A DNA stretch of 64,000 nt from Tetrapyrgos nigripes. Its lineage: Eukaryota; Basidiomycota; Agaricomycetes; Agaricales; Campanellaceae. A program made the translations under genes and the position numbers. The notes below the pieces were generated by a model. It was not told the DNA's origin and made no database searches. It was given only the letters and a program-made list of their open reading frames with translations. Positions 24,338 to 36,032 of this stretch are shown piece by piece. The stretch lies in the NCBI GenBank assembly GCA_013368315.1, contig JAACJM010000028.1, positions 248,001-312,000 on the forward strand, in the 5' to 3' direction. Each line of letters starts with the position of its first letter. The stretch's first letter is position 1.

Positions 24338-24339
24338 TA

Positions 24340-26034
24340 TCTAATGTATGCGCGAAACAGACTCGGATTCTCCATATCGAGACCAATGCTACTGGAGGAT
24401 GCCCACGGTGTCGTGTACATACTACGTAGGCGTGAACCCCACCCGTATCCAGAATAGGTCCTTTGGTTGTCCTATCCATGCTTCTCGCCTCCTGAAGTTA
24501 TTCATGATCGGTAACAGTTGTGAATGTACACCGGATCGCATAGACGGGACTACAGGAAGACTTCGCGTTTTTTCCGAGTCCATGTCATAAGATGAGCACA
24601 GCAGCGCGGCAATGCATATTTGGAAAGATCTTTTGGGTAAACATAAATGACAAATTTATACTCGGCGCCGGAGCTACTCTATATGGCTGTTTGGCCTCAA
24701 ATCGGTCCCATATGGAGTAGACCCGGGTGAGCAAAAATGGCACTGAAAAATCTGAAATTTAAGTTTGCACGGAGATCCTTGGAAATATGCAACGCCGCCC
24801 AAGGTGCAGATCAGAGAAGAGGACGAATTTGGTGCATGTGCCAGCCTACGCAGTAAACGGTGAGATTCTTACTGTGAACACTGAACTACTAGTGCTGATA
24901 TCCGAACTCCTATCATGATGACATGATGATGATTATACAGGCCGGCTTTTATTCTCTTAATCAATCAAAACCGTTGTCTATTCTACGTTGTTGAAAGGAA
25001 ACGATCGTCAAGGCAGTAACTCGCCGTTGGTGAAGATGTCGCTGCTCCCTCCCAAATCTTTCCAGGGCCTTGATCACGGGAGGAGGCGCTCGAGACCGTC
25101 AAGTGTCCGGGACCAGCAATTAATCGTTATCCCGACAAAACGTTGAGGCGTGCCATAGCATTGAGGCTTCCCATAGCACTAACTGGTTGATAAGGGCATC
25201 CAAGTCGGGTCACTCACTTTCTTGGTATCTGGGACGATGACAGACGATGATTTATGATATCAATATGTCCTCCAGAGCACTGCTCTGATAATCAAGATCA
25301 GAAGCACGGCGGCGTAAGCCCATCTATAGCACGGAGGAGGATGAGGCCCGTGACCCTTCCAGCTTCGGCTTCGGCCTTGCTTAGTGCACGCCTAGGAAGT
25401 GAATAAGCCCGAGCGCTCTGGAAGTGGTCTGTAACTAGACAGACACAGAAGCAGAGACGGTCGGCCATCAACTAAGGATATCTTCCTCCTGAGAACGCGG
25501 CAATTAACTCGAGTCAATTACGTCACTTCAACGGTCAACCATCTCAATCAAGTTCGTCGCAGTATGCTCAACGACGATCACTGCATCCTTGTTGAAGGCG
25601 AGGACGATTGAATTTATGATGTCTCTCGTCAAGACAGTATCAATCTTGCAGTCAAAGTAACGGTTGGTCGATTTAGCAACTCCTCGTTCCAATCAAGCAT
25701 GTATGTTGAAGATCATTTTCTTTCTCAAGGCTCGGATCAATTCTATGATTAGATCATGGTTTGGAATTGTAGTGCCTCAAGTTTTCTGATCCTAGGATGG
25801 ACTCTCACTACGAATGAAGCCCGAATGCTCAACGGAGTCATCGCTGATGAATCAAATTGTCACTGCCGGTTGGAGACAACAACTGGTGCTGATTTACGGC
25901 GCTGACTTCCATCAACTTGGTGGCTTCGGATATAAGATGTGTCTTGGAGCTCGGGAGACCCCAGAACTCACTGGTAACAGTTCTCCTGGTAGCTGCCCAC
26001 CCCACTATCCCTACTCCGAGTCCCCTCCGTGTGC
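24340..26034. other. Gene-free stretch before the Zn2Cys6 regulator
   Basis: About 1.7 kb without a supportable gene. A second, smaller stem-loop occurs at 24674-24686 and 24708-24720 (13-bp arms with one mismatch, 21-nt loop). The frame at 25814-26038 overlaps the start of the regulator and lacks support. The right end must hold the promoter of the gene starting at 26035. Confidence 0.4.
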
Positions 26035-28151
26035 ATGACCGCTACGTGTTACGCCGACGACTCTTCAGACCCGTATAGGCAGAAAACCTCCAAGAAGAAA
26101 TCCTGTACCAATTGTCGGTGAGTCGTCCATCTGCTTTAATGCTACTGTGACGCATCCTGTTATAACTAATTGTGTTATTAGACACCGAAAAAAGAAATGC
26201 GATCGAGGCAGACCCTCGTGCAAGAACTGCTTGGAGTCTGCTAACTTCAAGGATTGCGAATACGAAGACGGCCAAGTTACTCGTACTCAGCAACTGGAGA
26301 TGGAAATCGCTCGTCTCAAGTCACTATTGAGTTGTTATGAGCAGTTGCATGGACACCTCCCTGAAAGCAGCTTGTCCGAATCTGCACCGCAGGCCCCCTC
26401 TTCCGGTGAGGCTCTTGTGGGCTCTCGTTCTGGCAGTAGCTCTCGTGAGTCTCAAGTTCACGTTAAACGGACACATCTTCCTAAAGTACATGATATTACA
26501 GCTTCAGGATCTGAATTTCCCGACCCTTACGACTCAGATATGATTGACCATGATTCCATGATTTTGACGATACCCGTGAGTTTTATACAAGCATTCTCCA
26601 TGTATCTTATCATAATGCTTCTTGATGTAGCGGCACGAAGATCATGATATCCCAATCTTTGAAAGAACACAGTGAAGTGATACTGTTGCTCTGCGAGCGC
26701 TGGTTTAGCTGATGTTGATTGTCTCTGACAGATACCAGATATTCTTCAATCATTCTTCCCATCTCAGGTTCTTCCTCGACCCTTCCCGCTTGTATTCTAT
26801 GCTTTGGCCTTCAGATGAGGCCCCCGAAGTGCAAAGTTATCCTGATGTTCACAGTTCACTCGTCGATGCTATGCACCTGTGGTCCGTACATATTTCCGAT
26901 TCCGGTGCCGATAGGTCTGTCGAGGGAAGGTTGCTTTTCCGAGTGATCACAGACCTATCAGTATGTAATCTCAGCGCAGATGATCCCATAGTACTGCCAT
27001 ACAAAGTTGTCCACCTCATCCAAGCCCATGTCCTCCTTGCCCAGTATTTTTTCCAAAGTGGCAGAGTCCTCGAAGGGAAATACTATGCACATGGTGCCCT
27101 CTCTCTCGTGCTTAGTGCCGGTTTACATTTGGAGGCGGGGTACATGGGGACGGGGAACGATGGCTTTCAGTTACGTTTGGTTGCTGCTCGAGACCAAATT
27201 GAACAGAATGACAGGAATCGCGCATTTTGGGACAGCTTGTCGCTGACTAACGTTTGGTCGACAGCTACTCAGTTATCTCCCTTTTCCAATCGTCACTTTT
27301 GGTCAAACGAGGTCGCAATTCATGACGTCCCGCTCTCCGCTAATGACCTTGACCCGGATTTCTTTTGTCCTCCTTTCCCCTTGGATAAAGCTGGTTTTCT
27401 TTGGGAGCAAGCCACCCTTCTGGTTACCAGGAACCGCTCCTGTAAGTATATTTCTCCTTCTGGTCTTCTGTAAACCATTGTTCATGAAAATTAGCAATCA
27501 CAGGTGCTCAGCCACACGGTTTTTCTCGCTCATTCGATCTCCTTGAGGGAACAATTCACAAGGAGCTCGAGAAACTCCCTGACATGGCTCTCCAGGACCA
27601 ATTACCGCACCAGACGCAAATGCTCATTCAGACCATGCTTCATATGGCTCTCATAGAGTTACACAGTCCATTCGCGGGCATTCAGTTTAAATCATATCTC
27701 CAGATTGGTTCTTCCTTGAAGAGGATAGTCGACCTCGCTATAGACCCACAAATTCTTGATCAGGAATGGCATCCCCTTGATCCTGTGTTTGCTGTAAGTC
27801 CTTCATATTTTTCCATCTTCCATCTTAAGATTTTGGCACAAACAACTTCATTTCTCTTCCTTCTTTGTTCATCAGGTTATATGGACTAAAGTCATAGATG
27901 CTCTAATTTCTCATATTAGATGGCATCGCGCTCAGGAGCAGTCAAGAGAAGAACAGACTGAAGAACATTTTGATTTGGTCATTTCGCTGATGTCTCTGTT
28001 GACTGTTTTGAGGGAATTGTCGATGCAATCTAATCTCATGCGTAAGAGCTTTACTTCCCTGTATCTTTCTCCCACCTATGCTCATTTTCTTCTTCGCTAT
28101 ATAGGTTTGGCAGTCACCAAGGGCGACGACATCTACAGATCAGCGCTATGA
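26035..28151 (+). CDS. Fungal Zn2Cys6 transcription factor
   Basis: Nuclear DNA-binding regulator of the Gal4-type binuclear cluster class. The cluster is assembled across the first intron: CTNCRHRKKKCDRGRPSCKN then CLESANFKDC, matching C-x2-C-x6-C-x6-C-x2-C-x8-C, so all six cysteines are present. A short leucine-rich helix follows (QQLEMEIARLKSLLSCYEQL), a likely dimerisation coiled coil. The middle part holds helical sequence typical of the fungal-specific regulatory region (VVHLIQAHVLLAQYFFQSGR, YYAHGALSLVLSAGLHLEAG, RNRAFWDSLSLTNVWSTATQ). The last exons give QTMLHMALIELHSPF, RWHRAQEQSREEQ and end IYRSAL at 28151. About seven exons. Target genes are unknown; no biosynthetic cluster lies next to it. 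Confidence 0.87.
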
Positions 28152-29073
28152 TTTCGTATGCTTATTTTGAAGGACAAAAAGATAATCTATCTCGTTACGG
28201 GACCATCTCATCCTTTACGGCGTTCATACTACGATACTACTTACTATAATATTTTGGCTCGCTCATGGACCAGGACACTACGATAATTTGTGCTATTTAA
28301 CTATGTATACCAACTGTACGACGTATACCGCTTTGACTGTATTACATCTCTCCTTAGTATTACTATACGTTCTGTATATCCATTAATTGTACTGGCAAGG
28401 CTCATAATTTGATCCAATCTTTTCTAAGCAATGCTTCACTCCCGCCGCTCATCGCCATCTTTCTTGATGTTGACGGTCGTCGCTTGGATGGGTCATCATT
28501 TTTCCTGTTTGATATGCATTGCTGGCTTTAGGAGCAACATAAGATTTTCAACGAAGGTAACCAGTAAGAGGCTCGATTAGATGAAGACACTGAAGCTGGT
28601 GGCTGACGCACTGACGGTCGGCATGAAACCCGAAGACCGGATGTTTCCAGCTGCCACGTGCTATGATATCACCTTGGCGACGTGCTTCAACAACGTTCTA
28701 TTTTGAAATTCTCAGCGAGGATATCTCAGTGTAACGAATTTACGACCTTCTCCACAAACTCTCACATTCCTCTCTGTAAGCCGAGGCTGGTTTGTATGTT
28801 GTGTTCTTCCGCCCTCCAGTACTTCCGTCGTCTAATTCCTCCCAAAACTAGCTGGACTCGTCCGGAAACCCTCAAAAACCTTCCAAATCAGTCACTCTTT
28901 TACGACTCTTACACGGCAAGCAAGTCCCTAGTTCGACTTCTTGTCCGTCCATTCGTTTCATTGGCCCCTTGAACCCTCTTCTCCTTTTTCCGAGCTCTAC
29001 CTCGAGGTTAAAGCCAGTTTAACCTCCCTCAATATTATCAAATCTCAACCACGACGGAAGATTATCTTGTGCG
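28152..29073. promoter_or_regulatory. Intergenic region with promoter of second GPI-protein gene
   Basis: The region holds the 3' side of the Zn2Cys6 gene and the upstream region of the gene at 29074. A CACGTG E-box lies at 28655-28660, about 414 bp upstream of that start. The open frame at 28682-28972 has no motif and is not called. Confidence 0.4.
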
Positions 29074-30237
29074 ATGTATACTTTTAATTGCAAGGCCCTG
29101 GTCCTGGCATTTTTGGCGCTAGATGTCATCTCGGTAGTACAAGCTGGTATCTATGTGAGTGGCCAATTGCAGGCACAAGTGTCTCACCCCTGACGTCCGA
29201 TGCTCTATCTTAGGTGCTCAAACCCGCTAGCGGCTCAGTGTGCCACGGCGGGCAAGAATGTACGATTTCGTGGCTAGAAGACGGAGACAGTCCGTTGTTG
29301 CCTGCCATCGGAGTCGTTACTGTTGGGCTGTATACTGGAGAAATGGTTCGTCCATCCTTTTTGCCATGCTGTCACTCTTGCTGACGACTTCATCTACTTT
29401 TTCTAAACTTTGTGTTTTCCGGAAATTTTATTTTATTCTGTCATACTGGAACCGGGTGCTGGATCTTGGCATGCAGCAACTCGTGCAGAGCATTCCAGCT
29501 GTGAATGTAGCCGAGGCGCAGTCTGTGACCTTCACGGTGAGCATTTTCCGCTTTTGGAAAACTATAGTTGCGTTACTGATTTCGGCTTGTGATGATTTTG
29601 TACAGCCTATTCCGGAGGCAGGCCCCAATTCGAAAAAATAGTGCGTTTTCAACTTCCATTTTTCCGCCTCTGTTGGATTGGCTAAACCATCTGCGGAAAT
29701 AGTTACATCGCCCTCACCTCGACATCTACGGAAGTGAATGGTACATCATACGTTGGCTATTCACCATTCTTTGAGTGAGTTTTTGCGTCACATATCTAGG
29801 CCTCCTCAGTCTCTGATGTTTTCTCGTTTTCTAGACTTGATGGAATGTCAGGTTCCTTCGACTCACCGTTGGACTCTGCCACCTCTTCAGTACCTATCCC
29901 TTCTTCCCTTACAGAGACTTCGGCCTCTCTATCCATTGGCGTAATCTCCACTCGGACTATTGGAACGCTATCTACATCTATTCCTCCATTGCCAACGATC
30001 AGTATATCCTCTGTATCTGTGTCTGTGTCGGCGACGTCGTCGGGATTCTCTACCTCCACATCGCTTAGACCGACATCATCTGCTCCATCCGGCTCACAGT
30101 CTGCAGATGCTTCTTCCGGCTCATCGACTTCCACTTCAGGTAACAGCAACGCTGCAGGACGTGCTCAGACTGCCGATATACCCCTACCTGTCGCGATAGG
30201 CTTTTTATCATTATTCGTTTTCTTCACTGCGCTATGA
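29074..30237 (+). CDS. KRE9/KNH1-like Ser/Thr-rich GPI-anchored cell-surface protein (second copy)
   Basis: Same family and layout as the protein at 21648-22572. Exon 1 encodes a signal peptide (MYTFNCKALVLAFLALDVIS followed by VVQA). Exon 2 gives VLKPASGSVCHGGQECTISW, then the VGLYTGEM core. Later exons give QQLVQSIPAVNVAEAQSVTF, PIPEAGPNSKKYYIALTS and YVGYSPFFELDGMSGSF. About 110 residues of Ser/Thr-rich, heavily O-glycosylatable sequence follow, and the protein ends in a hydrophobic stretch (VAIGFLSLFVFFTAL), the likely GPI signal. It has two extra cysteines in the N-terminal core that are not visible in the other copy. The two sequences are well diverged, so they are old paralogues rather than a recent duplicate. 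Confidence 0.83.
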
Positions 30238-30622
30238 TATAGCTTTGTATTTTATATTAGCTGTAAGTTTACTCGTCTTGTCCTCTCTTCTTGCTTTGGA
30301 CCTTTTGCCCTTGCGTTGTTACCTATGCATCATATCCTTATTTTGTCTGCTACCTAGAATTGTCGCGATACCTCGAGCATTCCTATCTCCAGTGCCGTAC
30401 AGTCGGATCTACGTTGGGTAGACTGTAACACGTTCATTATTCCGCCTTCCTAGCTTCCCCACATATCAGAAAAACGTATAGGAAAACCTTGACAATGGGA
30501 AGTAGCATGATTTCTGCATTCGAACGTGTGAGTGCTCAGCCAATCGGAACGCGATTACAAGTCGTGTGCTCCTATTATAGTCTGTACACAAACGTTCTAT
30601 AGAGCACACGAGCAACTCAAAT

Positions 30623-32293
30623 ATGCCTAACCCCTGGTCTAATTCTCACTGTTCTCTTCAAACCACGATAACAGCTATGCCCGCAGCCCCAGCTTCCACA
30701 AAAGATCTCTATGCTGCGAGTTGCAACCCCACCAGACGTGCAAAACTTCGTTCGTCGTCTACAACAACGCCGGCGCCAACCACTGTAGATCCAACAAATC
30801 CCGAGGTTCAACACCTCCACATCCTTCCCAAACCGACTCAAAGCTTCCATGCGGGGTCCGCTCACCATTCTACCACCATCCAGGGATCTTCTGATGCTCC
30901 AGTTCCCTCTACCTCTACTGCTACTGGCAAACGTGGACGCAAGCCGGGGGCCATGTCTCGCAGTGCTCGAGAGACGCAGCGGAAGCTAAATCACTCTATT
31001 ATTGAAAAGGCCAGGCGAACCAAGATCAATGAGGCACTGTCCACTCTTAAGCAGCTTGTCCCGTCTGACTTTGGGTCTAATTCTGCCATACAAGGGCGGA
31101 AATCCAGGCAGGCAGACGAAGAAGACGAGGATGGCGATGATGGTGACTATCAGGAAGGGAAGAAGCCAAAGGGGAAGAAGGAAGAAAAGGAGAAAGAGTT
31201 CAAACTGGAGATCCTCGTCAGGACTGTTGCATACATGCAGTTCCTGATCCAGAGGATTGGCGAGATGGAACAACAGATCCAGGATGCTCAGTTCAAGACA
31301 TCTATTGAGCAACCCTCTTCCTCAGGACTGTCGATGAAGAGAAAACGAGGCTCACACGAAGACTCTGATGTAGACGTCGACGTTGTGAACTACGACTCCT
31401 CGAAATCTTCGACTCCCGCCCACAGCTATAGATCCACTAGACGCAGGCTTGATTCTTTTGAGACGTCTGGAGATTTTCCAGACGACCCCTCCAAAGGACG
31501 CAATGCCCTACCATCCATTTCTTCATGGTTGCCGAGTGTCCCAATCGACCCGAGCCTTCTTCCTTCCAGAGAGTCCCCATCTACCCCGTTCAAAGTCAAC
31601 AGCTTAGGTTCACCTCATCTACTTTCGTCTCCTAGGCATCATGTCTATCCCTCACCACCCTCCTCGACGACATTTGCGCCGTTCTCGACCCACCAGGTAC
31701 CACCTGCACTGTCCTTGCCGGCTGCTTCAAAGTCTTCTCCTCCAACTGCCAGCGCTACGATCAGCCGTAGCACTAAACCACCTGCACCTGTCATTGATAC
31801 CACCCAGCTAGCCCCTCCCAACTGTTCTAGTCGCAGTTTATCCTTGAACTCTACCACCGCTCCGGTCCGAACCCCCGAAGAAGAATCCGCTGCGTCTTCT
31901 TTACTGCAGATAAGACATGGCAGCCTCAGTGCAGCGTCTTCGCCTGCTTTTGGACCTGTATCCAGCACGTCTCCTGCCTTCGGACCCACGGCTGGAATTG
32001 GGATGACTTCTCCTGCGTTTGGGCCCACGGTGTCTCCAGCCGTCAGACCACACTCGTTCGGTGCTGGATATCTCACGGGAGCTGGAGTTAATGATAAATT
32101 TGAGTTGGGTGGGAGAGAGGAGCGGGGACGAGAGCCTGAAAGAGGTAGTAGGGCTACTTCCATTCAGTCTCTCACTGGTTCGACTTCTTCAGGTCATGGA
32201 AATAAAAGTAAACAGATGGTTGCATTGACCCCCAGTTCGATGCTTGGGATGATAACCAAATCATCTGGGGTCGCAAACACTTTACGGGACTGA
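30623..32293 (+). CDS. bHLH transcription factor with long acidic loop
   Basis: Single-exon gene of 556 codons; an inner ATG near 30677 is an alternative start. Residues about 107-155 hold the basic region and helix 1 (RETQRKLNHSIIEKARRTKI then NEALSTLKQLV). The basic region has His, Glu and Arg in the spacing (H-x3-E-x3-R) that predicts binding to CACGTG-type E-boxes. Helix 2 (EFKLEILVRTVAYMQFLIQR) follows only after about 45 residues of acidic-then-lysine-rich loop (EEDEDGDDGD, KGKKEEKEKE). The C-terminal half is Ser/Pro-rich and contains three SPAFGP repeats. Helix 2 is followed by IGEMEQQIQDAQ, a possible short zipper. Distant relatives include fungal Pho4, Rtg3 and Esc1-like factors, but I cannot assign orthology. 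Confidence 0.86.
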   Translation: MPNPWSNSHCSLQTTITAMPAAPASTKDLYAASCNPTRRAKLRSSSTTTPAPTTVDPTNPEVQHLHILPKPTQSFHAGSAHHSTTIQGSSDAPVPSTSTATGKRGRKPGAMSRSARETQRKLNHSIIEKARRTKINEALSTLKQLVPSDFGSNSAIQGRKSRQADEEDEDGDDGDYQEGKKPKGKKEEKEKEFKLEILVRTVAYMQFLIQRIGEMEQQIQDAQFKTSIEQPSSSGLSMKRKRGSHEDSDVDVDVVNYDSSKSSTPAHSYRSTRRRLDSFETSGDFPDDPSKGRNALPSISSWLPSVPIDPSLLPSRESPSTPFKVNSLGSPHLLSSPRHHVYPSPPSSTTFAPFSTHQVPPALSLPAASKSSPPTASATISRSTKPPAPVIDTTQLAPPNCSSRSLSLNSTTAPVRTPEEESAASSLLQIRHGSLSAASSPAFGPVSSTSPAFGPTAGIGMTSPAFGPTVSPAVRPHSFGAGYLTGAGVNDKFELGGREERGREPERGSRATSIQSLTGSTSSGHGNKSKQMVALTPSSMLGMITKSSGVANTLRD

Positions 32294-32556
32294 AAAACTT
32301 ACAACAGACTATGTATGCGCCTTCCTTGTATGACTGCACTGAGCTGATTGTTCATCTCTATGTACACTTTTCCTATGTACCTACTTATCTGACATGTATC
32401 GGCCTTCTTGAGTAATAAATTTTGATTTCTTTCAGTAGCTCGTGAAGTCGTAGGCATATCCCATTACATTGGATACGTACACGAAGTTGAAATATAATAA
32501 TGAGAATAATAAGGTAATTAACCGAAACCTTCTAAAGATGAGCCTTCAAAACGACC

Positions 32557-33728
32557 CTAGTTGACGTAGGCGTTTCCGAGAGCGTTGAGGTTACCACTGC
32601 CGTCGAGGAGGTCTGTGTATTGGCAAAATCAGACATCATGTAAGGAAAAGGAAAGGAAAAGAATTGCGTACTGGAAATCAGTCCATTGGTGGCGCTCCTC
32701 TGGGAAGGATAAAGAAAAAGGACGCGTGAGGTCAGTATTCAGACGACCGACAACGTATCAGAATAAGCTTACGCCATAGACAAACCAAGAGTATCGCTCG
32801 ACAAAGGCTTGGCCGTCTAACCAGTTAATGGTTTGGTCCAGGAACGCTTGAACGGCTGTGATTAGATCAGAATTAGCATCACGGTCTCGGATCTCAAAAG
32901 CCATGCACTGACCTGCTGGATCAGTACTGGTGCTAGCAAACTCAGTAACCCAGATGTTCTTGTTGGGGAACTGGTTGTGCACGTCTTGGACATATGCGAT
33001 AAAGTTGTCCGCGCCGTCACCGTACCTGTGCAAGTACATCATGTCAGCATAATTGAGCTACCGCCAAAATCAAAGCCACCATTTGATGATCCACGCAATT
33101 GCCAATGGATACTCGGGAAGGAAAGTAAAATTTAAAGGTAAACAGAATGCTCACCAATGAATGGCGATGAAGTCAACCGTGCAACCGTCACAAGCGCTGA
33201 GGAATGCTTGTAACCAGGCCGTGCCGGCAGGAGCAGGCGACGAAGAAACAGCAGGGGATCCGAGTCTTACACCAGCCCCAGCGAGTGGCTGAATTCCTTG
33301 TTTCCATAGATTCGCGGCGTCTGCTGGTTCGAGATGAGCTTGGGCTGCGACGTCGGGTTCGTTGAAGCCCTACCCCATAAGGTCAGATAAATGATAGTTA
33401 CATAGGATCAACTCGGTGTAGGACTCACCAAAGCGACCTTGGCTCCCAAGTTCTTGACGGTGTTCTGGAAATCATTAATGCCGTTTGCATCATGCTGCAT
33501 AGGGACAAGTTCGATTCCAGCAGGGAGGCTATCAATCGCAAAGGCCTGCCAGTCGTAGGCCCATGAGATCTGGGTGTTTGCAACCTTTCCAGCATCTCCG
33601 TTTTGGGCCAAGTCCAGAGCGTATGCGATCCCACGTTTGGCATTGGCAGCTTCTGTGACTGCTGAAAGAGAGCATAGAGTTGTGAGGAGAATAAGAGCGT
33701 TTGAGAGAGCACGGAATGAGAGCGTCAT
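32557..33728 (-). CDS. Secreted GH128-family beta-1,3-glucanase (Asl1-like)
   Basis: Extracellular glycoside hydrolase of the GH128 / Glyco_hydro_cc family, acting on beta-1,3-glucan of fungal walls. Signal peptide at the start (MTLSFRALSNALILLTTLCS). The barrel begins RGIAYALDLAQ, with SWAYDWQAF and FVPMQH-like VPMQHDANGINDF. Splicing joins KVAL to GFNEPDVAAQAHL, giving the NEP(D) motif with the acid/base Glu near residue 104. It continues LGSPAVSSSPAPAGTAWLQA, CDGCTVDFIAIHW, and IWVTEFASTS with the nucleophile Glu. The end is RSATNGLISNLLDGSGNLNA then LGNAYVN. About six exons. Length (about 265 residues) is normal for the family. Probably used in wall remodelling during growth or development. 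Confidence 0.9.
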
Positions 33729-36032
33729 TGTGAATTGTTATGAGGAGGTATCAGTAGGGTAGGTCGGCTTATAAGTTACTGAGAACGGGAAGGGCAGAGA
33801 ACGGGAGAGGCAGAGACCGTAGGGAGGGACAAAGCGATGTTGCTTGAGTTCAGAGGCCAGAAAACCCGAGTTTAAATATATGCCCCAGAGACCGATTTCG
33901 GAGGTGGAAAATAGTTAAAGTCATGCAACGAGTGTTTGAAGCCCACCGGAAAGTGGAGCGGCTATTCTTGCAGTCTTTTGATGGCAGCTATGCAGCTGCG
34001 TATATCCGCTCGTGCTACGTTCAGATTTGCATTCAGAACCATATGAATCAAAAACCGCATGAAATATACAAGACTCGATGGCCATGCACTCCGGACAGAG
34101 TATGAGCATTTTGGCTCCACAACTGTATGTGGGTATAGATCAGTATTGAAGCAGTAGTTGCAAAGAAAAGCGGATGAAGCATGAAAAGACGACTCACGGA
34201 GTTCCGAGGCCCTCCAGACTCCAAGTTCATTATGCTCAAATATTCCCGTACGATGATGATGATATATATAACCGTCCAAGAGCAGAACAGCAGAACTCTT
34301 TTGTTCAAGAGCAGCAGGAGACGCCGACATTCAGGTTGCATTGAGGTGGCAGTGATTTGCAGTGATCCGTATCCACGGTAAATCTGACATTAACAACATT
34401 AAATGATTAATGATGCGACTGGACAAGCTCTGCCGCTAATACTCTGTACCACCTGAAGTGAGAAGGATTGACGGAGGAAGAGACTCTCACGCCGTTCTTT
34501 TTCGAAGGGCTGTCCTTTTTTCAGATATCCTGGTACGGTGATACGTGGGTATCTTTTGCATTGCTCGAACGCAGCAGAAGACGGCAGGGATTCGTAAAAA
34601 TGTGACCGTCCAAGTTGAAGGTCAGTCACGACAAAAGTAACGTGTTTTACCGCGAGAGAATGCGTACCTGCAAACTACCATCACTAGGCGCTCTGACGAC
34701 GTTACTCATACTTACCTCTCGTATTGGATCTCCACTACCGTTGGGATTTCCGGTTAGTTAGACGGGGACTGATGGGAGCGCTCCTACCGCCCAGAGGCCC
34801 AGGAAGATGACGAATGGATCTAGTCTAGTTTACATGTTCCTACGGGCCCGGGATCAATGTCAAATTTTGCTTATAGCAAACGGTGAAGGTCTGTGGAGCA
34901 TCTGTCCCGCCGGAGAGATAAGGATCCCGTTGTGAAACGGAGAACTGAAAGGAGGTTGGAGATTGGGTTGATGTTGGGCGGTTCCCAGTGAGTTTGGGAA
35001 GTGTCAAATACATGGTTTCATCGCTCTGATCATTGTCAGTGAGGGTAGAATGCCAACGAGAGCACCAACAAGAGCTCAGAGAGGGGTTTATCCGGACATA
35101 TATGCGTATGCGCATTCCAATTACCAGGAAGTTGAACTGGGTGGACGCGATGCCAAGCGCGGCGGTCACTTTTCTTCACAGTAAGTCTTTGAGCAGTTTA
35201 TCTCTTCTTGCAATTGCCGATAGTGACTGCTAGCACTGCTAGCAGACCAGTTATTGCCACAAAAGGCCAAGGATGTCTTGCATGTTGAGGTTCTGAGAAG
35301 GGTCTTTTTCGGATGATCTCAGGCTGGTATCGCCGGTACACGACGTCGGAGTCACTTAATTTGGAGTTGTGATAAGTAGGCCGGTAACCAGGATGTCCGA
35401 TGCCGAGAGCTTCGAACTTCTGCTTTTGGACCTGCCATGTCAACTAGCTCGTTCCGAAAGCCCCTGGCGTTTGGATTTTCAAGCCAACATCGTTCATCTA
35501 CATACCAAGTCGCGTACTTAGTTTCTATTCTCTCTTTTGTCTTTGGCTTGAAACCTCCAACTTGCGCTCAGGAAATCAAAAGACAGGAACAGATTGTGGT
35601 GCACGTCAACGTCATCTATCAAGCTAGAACGACCGACCGACTGAGTTCGAAATATGGGACCTACAGTTACATAATGAAGGAAGCCTTTTTCGATTTTTTT
35701 TCGTACTTCCGAGTGGCTACTCAAAAATGCTCCCAGGAAAGTGTCCAAAGGGTTGGAATAAAAGCGTCTTGCTTTTTCTTCAAGGAGGAGGCGGTCGAGG
35801 GTCGAGCGACGAGGGCGCACTGACTTCCATTTTGGGGCAACCTCCTGCCAGAAAAAGAAAAGACGATCAAAAATATTAGGTGATTGACAGCTCCAGTACA
35901 AATACGCTTTTTCGAGCCCCATTCTTTTTGCGTCTTTCCTTCCTCCCTCCATCTCGCCTTTTTCCTAACTTGTTCGTTGCCACCTTCTCAGTTTTCTTCA
36001 TCGTCACGACGACGACGAAGACGCTCTTGACG
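33729..36032. other. Divergent intergenic region between GH128 and Pumilio genes
   Basis: About 2.3 kb separating two genes transcribed apart, so it contains both promoters. Several short open frames (60-144 codons) overlap each other on both strands and have no motif. The last 150 bp before 36033 are strongly pyrimidine-rich, as is common just upstream of fungal starts. No RNA gene or repeat was recognised. Confidence 0.4.
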
